Source of the DNA: Mastigamoeba balamuthi
Taxonomy: Eukaryota > Evosea > Mastigamoebida > Mastigamoebidae
NCBI GenBank assembly: GCA_902651635.1
Contig: CACRSC010000100.1
Location: forward strand, 1 to 64,000
Reading direction: 5' to 3'
DNA length: 64,000 nucleotides
Part shown: piece after piece, positions 56,116 through 64,000 of the stretch
How the letters are laid out: every line of letters begins with the position of its first letter
Position numbering within the stretch: the first letter of the stretch is position 1
The notes under the pieces: generated by a model
What the model was told of the DNA's origin: nothing
Database searches by the model: none
What the model saw: only the letters and a program-made list of their open reading frames with translations
Translations under genes and position numbers: made by a program

Positions 56116-58921
56116 TCAGTTGAGGGTGCTGGCGAGTGACTTGGGGCGCGACGTGATGGCCGTGAGGGGCTCCGCGTACGCCCCCTGCGAGAACTTGGCG
56201 CGCAGGCTCAGCAGCGCCTCGCTGCACTTGGGGTCCAGCTCCTCCGCCATCGGGTAGCAGATCTCTGTCGTCACGCCGCGGGTCACTTGAGTTGCGATTC
56301 ACTTTGATTCCCCCGATATGAAATTCAAATTTCGAAATAAATTGAATTAAAAACCAAACTTGTGGGCGCACCGAGGAAGCGGGCGACGGCCTTGGCGGCT
56401 GTGAGGTCGACGGCGTCGAGGACGACGGCCGAGCACTCGCCGAGGAGCTGGACGACCCACCAGACAAAGTCGTAGCTGAAGGGGGGCTCGATGCCCGCCA
56501 TGAGGTGCGACACAAAGGCGCGCACGAGCGAGGGGTCGATGCCCGCGCGCACGAGGCCGTGGGCGGCGGCCAGCACCTGCTTGGCGTAGCCGTTCTGCAT
56601 CAGCACGATGAGCAGCACGACGGCCTCCTTCTTGAGGTCGAGCAGCTTCAGGAAGTTCTCGGGGCTCTCGAGCTGCAGGAACCTGCTCAGCATCCGCAGC
56701 ACCTCGGGCCTCTGCCTCTCGTTCTGCTCGATGATCTGCGAGCCCGTGTCAGCAGCGGCCACCAGCAGCACCCCAAGCCCAGCGGCAGGCCCCACTTGCT
56801 GGCCCTCGAGCACGTCGGGCAAACAGCACATGACACTTTCTCCTTGCCAGCTCACAGTTGTTCATAGGCAGATTCAGCACTGCGGTGGCTGCGCGATCAC
56901 CCATGCACAACTCCACAAAGGAACGGGGAGGAGCAAGCACTAAAACCGGCGCTGCAGACAGAAAACCGGAGCAAAACACGCCAAAAAGACACAAAAAGGG
57001 AACAAGAACAAGAGAAGCGCAGACACACAGCAGCAGAGCAGCAGCAGCACAGGCGAGGCAGAGACGCACGTCGCGCAGGAGGTCGAAGAAGATGGAGCAG
57101 ATGTTGGAGGACGAGGAGCCGCCGTGGAACTCGGCGTTGAGGAGGTCGGCCTCGATCCAGTGCAGCAGCCCCATGGCCACCACCGGGTAGCGCAGGCCCC
57201 GCTTGAGCGCCGGCAGCCCGTCGTACAGGTCGACGGCCGTCACGCGCCGCGAGCACAGGTGGTGCGCCTCCTTGAGCGCGGCGGCCGTCTCGAGCACGGC
57301 GGCCTCGTCCGACGACGTCGCCAGCGCCAGCAGGTGTATGTACTTGGGCGCGTGGGCCTCGCTGACGTACTTGCTGGGGTCGAACACCTCCTTGATCAGC
57401 AGCCGCATCAGCTCGTGGTCACGGATCAGCTCGATCGGCGGGTGCTCGGGCTTGGTGTACTCGTTGAACAGCTGCCAGGAGAGAGCAACGACAGTAAATT
57501 AGGGTGTGAGAGGGGATAAATAGCGTGTGGGTTATAGACGCTCGGCCTCAGCGCCACGCGCTGCGCTCGGCAATCGCAAACGCGCGCAGTGTCTCCCTGC
57601 CCGGCTCTACGAGGCCCGAGGGTCTCAGCCGGGCTGCACCCTCGGGGGCCGAGAAAACCGCCCATCCAGGGACTTTAGGGGAGCAGCGCCCCCAAAATTG
57701 CACAAAACGGTGACGCCAGAACAGAAGCGCGGGTGACGCAACTGTGATGACATCACCGGCGCAGGCGGTGCCGGTGAGGAAGATGGCCTTGAGGGAGTCG
57801 ATGACGGCGCTGTGGGAGCCCGCGCAGCCGAGCAGGAGGATCTGCACGTGGCGGACGTACTGGGCGTTGCGCTCGTGGGCCTCGGCGAAGAGCTCCTGCG
57901 ACAGCCGCCGCGAGACGGCCGCCGCTGGGCCCCCGGCGTCGCAGAGCGCCCGCAGCAGCACCTGCGTGTACAGGTACGCGTACTCGGTGCGCGTGCAGAG
58001 CTTCTGGAACAGCGGCAGGAACTCGTGCAGCTTCTCGTCGCTCTCTGACGTCAGCAGGATCGAGAGAATCTCCGTCAGGATCCTGGAATCTGGGGGTTAA
58101 CGCGGGCGGGCTGGCGTGGGACACTGTGTGCGCACTGGTTGAAGACACCGAAGTTGGAGCAGGCGCTGCTGAGCGAGGCCAGCTCGGCGCTGTGGCCAGA
58201 GTCCGCTGCCATCTGAGGTGACGAGATATTGGGAAAGGGTGCGAAAATCAGTGTTGTTGACGTGGCGGAAGAATTCAGGCTCCCAACGGGCCTTGATCGC
58301 GAAGTTGAGCAGGAAGCACGTGGGGTGCTTCTCCGACAGCTCGTACAGCAGCTTGCGCCACCGGGGGCTCTTCATCATCCCGTCCAGCCACGCCGGCGCC
58401 TGCACAATCGCGAGACGGCAATCGGGAATCGCAGGGCGCGATATCTCTGTCACGCCACTGGGAGAGATATTCTCTTGATGCGATAACGATCGCGATTCGC
58501 GGGGGGTAGAAATCTCCGGGATACCGATGTCGTGTTGAGCGCGGCGTCGGCGCGCGCGGGGTCGAATCGCGCGAGGACGAGTTTGTGCAGCGCGTCCTGC
58601 ACGGCGCCGGCCGTCGCCTGCGGGCCGCCGGCGCACTCGGAGAGCCACGCGGAGACGGCGTTGGCCATCTGCGCGTAGCCCTTGTACGACGACGAGAGCG
58701 CGGCGATGACGGCCGCGGCGCCCGCGGGGCCCGTGCCGGCCAGCGCCTCGCGCATCTGCGAGAACACGCGCGGCTCCATGACGGCGTCCGACTCGCCCAG
58801 CGCGGCCAGCGCCGACGCGGGGTCGCGGCCCGGCGACTGCAGCGGGCGCGGGGTCAGAGGTGGGCGCGCGCGGTGGGTGTGCGCTGACGTCTTTGCGCTG
58901 CGGCGAGGTCGATACGGACAT
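56116..58921 (-). CDS. Negative elongation factor C/D (TH1) orthologue
   Basis: Subunit of NELF, which with DSIF holds RNA polymerase II paused near promoters in animals and Dictyostelium. Modelled at 601 aa, against about 590 in human. Minus-strand exons: 58921-58889, 58836-58525, 58399-58262, 58212-58136, 58082-57752, 57471-57070, 56735-56372, 56264-56116. Diagnostic TH1 segments: LLIKEVFDPSKYVSEAHAPK, YIHLLALATSSDEAAV, LRYPVVAMGLLHWIE (human RFPVVAMGVLKW) and DPSLVRAFVSHLMAGIEPPF. The N-terminal exons (PAWLDGMMKSPRWRKLLYEL, HEFLPLFQKLCTRTEYAYLY) also fit. Introns 2 to 4 carry GATATC/GATTC words. Exon 1 is short and the least certain. Shares a promoter region with the CFP1-like gene. Confidence 0.85.
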
Positions 58922-59246
58922 CCGAGACGGCTGCGCGCGGGGGATGGCGCGGATATCGTGTGTTTTTTTCAATTAGATTCCACGAACAAATCCATACGTC
59001 ACGGAATATCTCCCCACCCCCCACCGCCAAAAGGCACTTTCGTCGTCGGCGCGATTCCACCCCGCCCGCGCGCTTGTGTGGTGGGAGACTAGGCGTAACC
59101 ACCCGGGTGGTGTCGTGACCACAAGCGATCGCGCTAGCCCCACCGCGCCCTTCGAGGGTGACCGTAGATTCTCCCCGCGCCCCCTCACGAATCTGCGCAG
59201 ATTCGCGCCCCGAGTGCCCGAGTCTCCCTCACACACAGACGCGCGC
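58922..59246. promoter_or_regulatory. Divergent promoter between NELF-C/D and CFP1-like genes
   Basis: About 325 bases between two oppositely oriented chromatin/transcription genes. Contains AATATC and GATTCC words also seen in introns, so an untranslated 5' exon or intron could be included. Promoter role is inferred from position. Confidence 0.45.
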
Positions 59247-61623
59247 ATGGACCTGTCCGCGCTCGTCATCCCCTCGTTCATGGCGCCCCCCGCGTGCGCC
59301 CCGCGCGCGTCGGAGCCCCGCGCCCACGCGCCGCCGCAGGACAGGTTCGTCCCGCCCCCGATCTTCGTGCCGGCGGCCGAGCAGCCGCAGGCGGCGGCAG
59401 CGGCGGTGCCCGAGCCCTCGGACATGGACGTCGACGCGCACCACCGCACCCCCGCGTGGCCCGCGCCCGGCTGCGTCGTGGAGGTCCCCGAGGAGGAGGA
59501 GGAGGCGGGGGGGGCGGCCGAGGGCCCGCGCTACGTGCTGGTGCTGGGCAGCAGGAGAGAGCGCGAGGCGCGCGAGGCCGAGGCCGCGCGCAGGAGCCAC
59601 AGGAAGCGCAGGCACGCCTCGCACGTGTCGGTCTCGTGCAGCAAGTGCAAGCACACGTCCGAGGGCCCCTTCGACGCCATGCACAGGTGCCCGCGGTGCG
59701 CGGCCCGGGCGCAGCGCGGGCCCTTCGACGACGGCGCCGACGAGGGGTCGCCGGCCCTGCCATCGGTGACGCAATTTTCCGCCTTCCTGTTTTGGGGGAG
59801 TCGTCCCGCCACGTCAATTTTCGCTTCCTGTTTTGGGTGTCGTCCCCGCCACGTTTGCTGATTCTCCCCCGCCTTCCACAACAGGGGCACAGGGAGAGGG
59901 TACCGCACCACCACCACCACCACAGCCACAAGGAGGAGAAGGAGGGCAAGGGCCAGGCGAGCGCGGCGCAGGCGCTCGAGATCCTGAACAAGAAGTGCTC
60001 GGACGAGTACGGCCGCAGCTGCTACCTGGTCGAGCACCCGCTCACGGGCGTCGAGTCGTGGGTCCCCGCCCACAAGGTCTCCCTCAAGTCCATCCTCCAG
60101 TACGAGTGCCTCCCAGACGTGCGTCACGCGCAGGCATTCCCCCTGGAACATTCCCGGAATTCTCAGTTCCCGTTTACCCGTTCCGCGATCTTTCCCAGAA
60201 GGACGGCGGCGCCCCCCGGTGCCTCAACGAGGGCTGCGGCCGCGTGCTGCCCGTGACGTCGGCGTCCAAGTACTGCAGCGCCGCCTGCGGCCTCGAGGTC
60301 GCGCGCCTGCGCATCGCGCGGCTGGCCAGCGCGCTGCCGCTGGCGCCGCCCCCGCCGCCCCCGCCGCAGCCGAGCGCTCCCGTCACGTCGCATCGGCAGT
60401 GCGAGGCCGAGGCGCGGGCGGCGGTCCAGCGGCTCAAGGGCCTCGCGGGGCAGACGGAGCGCAAGATCCGCGCGCTGGCCGGGGAGCTGGCGCGGCTGGA
60501 CGAGGCGCTGGAGCAGGCGGCCGCGCAGGAGCCCGAGGAGGCCGAGACGGGGGAGAAGGCGGCGCTGCGCGAGAGGGCTGAGCCCGTGCTCGACTGCATC
60601 TCGTGCCTCGACCAGCACCCCGCCTCGCGCCTCATCCGCCACCTCGAGACGTGCTACCGCCACGTGCGTGCCCCCGCGCAGCGCTCGCCGTGGCTGCGCA
60701 GTGCGCGGCGGTGTCGTTTGTTTTCTCTCTGCGGTGGATGCGACGTGGACGTGGGCCACTGCGCTGGGCTTCTGCCTCCAGGGCGTTACCCAGGCCGGCC
60801 TCGAGCCTCGTGGGGGCGTGCTGTCCCCTGATACGGGCAGGCCCACGAGCCCCGGGGTCTGGGAGTGAGGGAGAGGGCATTTGCAGCTCTACTCCCGTAC
60901 ACTTCGCGCTCTGTTTCATCGCTGCGACGTGGCGCACTTGCGGGCGCACTGCGTGGCCCCCGCCACCTGCGACACGCTCGGGCACACAACCTGCCTGGAG
61001 AGAGGGCTCGGTCAGGCAGGCTTCTGGCGCAGGGAGGACGGCGGTGGAGAGCATTTGCAGATTCAATTGAATATTACTGGGGGCCTCGGAAGATGGATTG
61101 ATTGACTCACCGCTGTGCCTCTGCCGCGCAGAAGGAGACCAAGTCGACGAGCCTGGTGACGGACATGCCGCTCAAGCAGTTCCCGGAGTTCTGCGGCGCC
61201 TACGACGCCAAGCACAAGCTCTACTGCCGCCGCCTGCGCTACGCGTGCACCGTCCACCACAAGGCCCCCGCGCAGCGCACCGCCGGCATCTGCGGGTGCC
61301 CGCTGCTCGGCGACGACGGCACGCTCTCGCGCGTCTGCAAGTACCCCGCCAAGTGCCCCAAGCACGGCCAGTGGGACGCCGTGTGGCGAGCGACCCTGTC
61401 GCAGTCGCGGGCGCTCGAGGAGCGCAGGCTCGCGGACCAGCGCGCAGAGCTGCGCACAGCCCAGGAGGCGCTGGACCACATCCGCCAGCTCGAGCGCGCC
61501 GAGGAGGAGAGGCAGGCGGCCGACGTGCTCAGCTCGCTGTCGCTCTTCGACTCGCTGGGGCCTGCGCCCATGCCCCCGCTCTCGCTGGGGCCCCCGGCCG
61601 CTGCAGCCCCAGCGCCGCAGTAA
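59247..61623 (+). CDS. CFP1/CXXC1-like COMPASS subunit, C-terminal zinc-finger region
   Basis: Probable SET1/COMPASS (H3K4 methylation) subunit, 569 aa. Exons 59247-59765, 59885-60118, 60199-60663 and 61132-61623, all phase 0. The CpG-binding-protein C-terminal domain is clear: CLNEGCGRVLPVTSASKYCS then ACGLEVARLRIARL; a coiled coil; VLDCISCLDQHPASRLIRHL then ETCYRH; FCGAYDAKHKLYCRRLRYAC; and GICGCPLLGDDG. These match the human order SKYCSDDCG, RHMERC, FCDVYNP, TYCKRL, VCGCPL. The N-terminus is Pro/Ala-rich with one small Cys cluster (CSKCKHTSEGPFDAMHRCPRC). No PHD finger and no canonical CXXC domain were found, so the CpG-reading half may be lost or encoded elsewhere. A poly-His run opens exon 2. 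Confidence 0.82.
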
Positions 61624-61778
61624 GGAGGGAGGGCGTCCGACTCGTTACGCCCAGCAGGTCCCGTGAGTACAGAAATACGCGCTCCTGAAGGTGGCGGTCA
61701 GTGCAGGGCAGAGGCAGGGCTGGGAGAGGAACGGAGAGAACAGGCAACAGAGGGAACACAGTCGGGCGTGAGTTTGCA

Positions 61779-63583
61779 TTAGAAATTAGCCATGTTGATG
61801 TTGCTCGCGGTGTCGTCCAACTCGTCGTCTTCGTCGTCGTCGTCGTAGGGCATCTGCTGCGACGCGAGCCCCGAGGCCGCGGCGAGGAGCAGGCCGGGCA
61901 CGGGCACGGCGGCCGCGGCGGCTGCCTGCGGCGGCATGCCCCCCTCGGCGTGCTGCTCGAGGCGGCGCGGGTCAAAGTCGAGCGAGGGCCGCGTGTGCTC
62001 GGGTATGTCCATCACGAGGTCCTTGTCCCCGACACGCTCGCCGTCGACGTACTGCCACTGGTCGAACTTCTCCAGGTGGATCTGGTACTTGCCCTCGCCC
62101 AGGCGCTTCCAGTCGATCAGCGGCTTGAACTTGGCGTTCCACTGTGCCAAGGGGGGGAGCAGAATCTGCTCGTCAGTACGCTGCTGCTGCTGCTGCTGGC
62201 GTGGGGGGAAGGGAGCGTGCGGACCTTGATCTCGCTGGGCAGGTACGACCACCTGGCCTGCAGGTTGCTCGAGCAGGCCTCGTCGACGGCCTCGTACACG
62301 GCGATGATCTCGGCGTGGCTCCTCATCAGGCTGTCGGGCGTGGCCTTGTACAGCGGGCTGTGCTTGTCCCTGCGGGGCGCGTGTCACGAGGGGGCGCTGG
62401 GGGGCTGGAGGAGGCTGCGCACATGACGTGGACGACGGTCAGGGGGAGCAGCGTGTGCGGGGCGCCGAGGGTCGTGGCACGCCTGCGGGCGCGCATGCAG
62501 GAGACGTCGTAGTCGAGGTCGTGGACGCGCCAGACGGCGCTGGAGCTGGGCCCGCCCGTGGCGCCTATCTCCGGGGGCGCGGGCCCGTCCTCGCTCTCGA
62601 GGCGGAAGAGGTAGAGCCTGAGCTGCGGGCAGAGCATCTGGTGCCGGCGCGTGCTCACGATGCGGAGCGTGAGGCAGGGCGTGCCGTCGACGACGTACGA
62701 GTCGCTCTCGGGGCAGAAGTGGAACGTGGCCTGGTTGATGCAGGCGATCTTGCTGAAGAGGATCGAGCGGGCCATGCGCGAGGGGCGCATGATCTTGGCG
62801 TACATGAAGCCGCCGAGGACGGCAAGGTAGACGAGGAAGAGGTACGACTCGAGGCAGACGATCGCGTTGAGGTACGTCGTCACGGGCGCCCAGTAGCCGA
62901 AGCCGATCGACTGCCCCGCCTGCACGCTGAAGTAGACGCTGTAGAGCCACACGTTGAGCGTCGACGTCTCGTTGGTCGCCATGTTCGTGATCGCGTCCCT
63001 GTGGTAGTACATCTCTGGGGGGGAGCAGGCGTCAGAGATATCTCGGAGATCCCGGAATCCCGGTCTCAATCTCAGATTCCCCACCTGCGAAGATCAGGGA
63101 GCCGAAGACGGCGTGCATCATCAGGAAGAGGAGGGTGACGATGCCGAGCATCTTCCACCACATCATGTTCAGGATCGTGTGGAACAGGTCCGACATCGCC
63201 AGCTTCCTGTTCGCGGGGAGTTGAATCGGGAACCAGCCATCAGGACGGAATCTGGACATGACGTGTGCGCCATATCTAGATATCTAGATATTGGATTCCC
63301 CTGCAGAGGAGAGAGGCACGCACACACGGGTGCCGGCGAGGCCGTCGCGGACGACGTTGGTCTTGTGGGAGCGCTCCCTGCTGATGAGGCGGAAGGTCCT
63401 GTGCCTGTCGGGGACGACCATGTGGGAGACCTCGCTGAGCAGCGACCTGCCCAGCGTCGTCACCTGCCCGCGCGCCATGTCCCACCCCTTCTTGGCCGCC
63501 TTGGCCTGCGCCCGCGACATCTCCCGCAGCCGGCTGCCCGCCCGCCCGAACTCGTGGCCCCAGTCGTCCATCCCGCCGTGCAT
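61779..63583 (-). CDS. Inward-rectifier K+ channel (Kir)
   Basis: Two-transmembrane tetrameric potassium channel, 493 aa. Minus-strand exons: 63583-63324, 63206-63085, 63014-62423, 62369-62225, 62141-61779. Landmarks: a Kir-type N-terminal linker (SHKTNVVRDGLAGTR); slide helix and TM1 (SDLFHTILNMMWWKMLGIVT, LLFLMMHAVFGSLIFAG); pore with selectivity filter SIGFGYWAP (animal Kir: TIGYG/TIGFG); TM2 (SYLFLVYLAVLGGFMYAKIM) followed by a basic PIP2-type patch (RPSRMARSILFS); cytosolic immunoglobulin-like domain ending VVHVMDKHSPLYKAT, as in animal Kirs. The C-terminus is acidic (DDDDEDDELDD). Introns 1 and 2 carry ATATC words. Gating ligand cannot be inferred. It converges with the CFP1-like gene, 155 bases apart. 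Confidence 0.9.
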
Positions 63584-64000
63584 GGCGTGCCCGCGCCTCT
63601 CCGGGTGGAACGGAAGCGGAAAATAAGCGGCGGCGCACCGGTGGGTGCAGAGAAGAGCTGCTTAGGTTTTGTAGATCCGCGAATCTGCGCCGAGTGCTTT
63701 TTCCGCAGCAGATCGTCACGGTGGGAAAAGTGCTGCTGCAGGGCCCGCCCGAACTGACGAGCCCCTCGGGCAAGCGTGCGTGTGGGGGGCAGCCGTGACT
63801 GGTTTCCGGAAGGGGCCGGCGGGGTGATTTTTGGGAGGTACTGATTCGCGTTAATCTGCAGAGGAGAATCTCTTGTGACACATCTCTTCCGCAGCGGCGC
63901 AGGCACAGCAGCGGCGAGGCCCAGCGGCAGGCAATGCAGGATTCACGCAGAATCTCCATGGCCATGGAGCGGACCCGCAGGGCCGGGCAGAAGGCCATGG
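63584..64000. other. Upstream region of the Kir gene
   Basis: About 420 bases with no recognised gene. It must contain the Kir promoter. A plus-strand ATG at 63958 opens a frame (MAMERTRRAGQKAM) that runs off the window and could be the start of a divergent gene, but there is too little to call it. Confidence 0.35.

Noticed and set aside
63958-64000. Plus-strand ATG opening a frame at the window end
   Set aside because: Only 14 codons are visible; too little to call a gene, mentioned only as a possibility.

Overview
The window is nuclear DNA of a GC-rich, intron-bearing unicellular eukaryote. The evidence is spliceosomal introns in most of the larger genes together with eukaryote-only machinery: a Dbl-type RhoGEF, a SUMO/Ulp1 protease, Virilizer, NELF-C/D, a CFP1-type COMPASS subunit and an inward-rectifier K+ channel. 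NELF, Virilizer, Kir and RhoGEF together fit Amorphea (amoebozoan, apusomonad or unicellular holozoan), but I cannot name the genus. Two cysteine-rich secreted proteins carrying both a phage-type lysozyme domain and a bacterial-type amidase domain point to a bacterivore. Gene models were built by hand from conserved protein frames and splice signals; exon coordinates are in the entries. Individual bases may be off by one in places.

Layout. 1-1.9 kb: 5' part of a RhoGEF (-). 3.4-17.5 kb: a secretory/lytic cluster. Two inverted copies of the lysozyme-amidase gene (3.4-6.4 kb + and 14.3-17.5 kb -) enclose a SAP-domain nuclear protein and two tandem acid-sphingomyelinase-like phosphodiesterases. 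18.3-22.1 kb: Ulp1/SENP protease (-). 22.4-32.1 kb: nine evenly spaced, same-strand small genes of one family I do not recognise (about 63-160 aa), the best candidate here for something undescribed. 32.4-36.0 kb: an APC-superfamily amino-acid transporter (-). 36.3-41.2 kb: Virilizer (-). 41.6-43.5 kb: an unusual cytochrome P450 (-), divergent from a small glutamine-rich gene (+). 44.6-54.4 kb: a low-GC insertion with a relic of a Cys-rich gene, a decayed non-LTR retrotransposon, a partial and a full copy of an AT-rich terminal-inverted-repeat element studded with an ATCGCCGGCGAT-type palindrome, and a single-N assembly join. 54.5-56.0 kb: a metacaspase-like gene (-) with a second single-N join and an artefactual 68-bp duplication. 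56.1-58.9 kb: NELF-C/D (-), divergent from CFP1-like (+, 59.2-61.6 kb). 61.8-63.6 kb: the Kir channel (-).

Functional themes. Several neighbours act in transcription and RNA control (SUMO protease, Virilizer/m6A writer complex, NELF pausing, CFP1/SET1), but they are separate transcription units and their proximity need not mean co-regulation. The 3.4-17.5 kb cluster is more suggestive: secreted wall-degrading enzymes and secreted lipid/nucleotide phosphodiesterases in a block shaped by duplication. The introns are notable: typical donors are GTGCG-like, at least four introns appear to be GC-AG with a shared GCACGT donor, several share GATATC/GGATTC words, and several short introns are multiples of three without stops.
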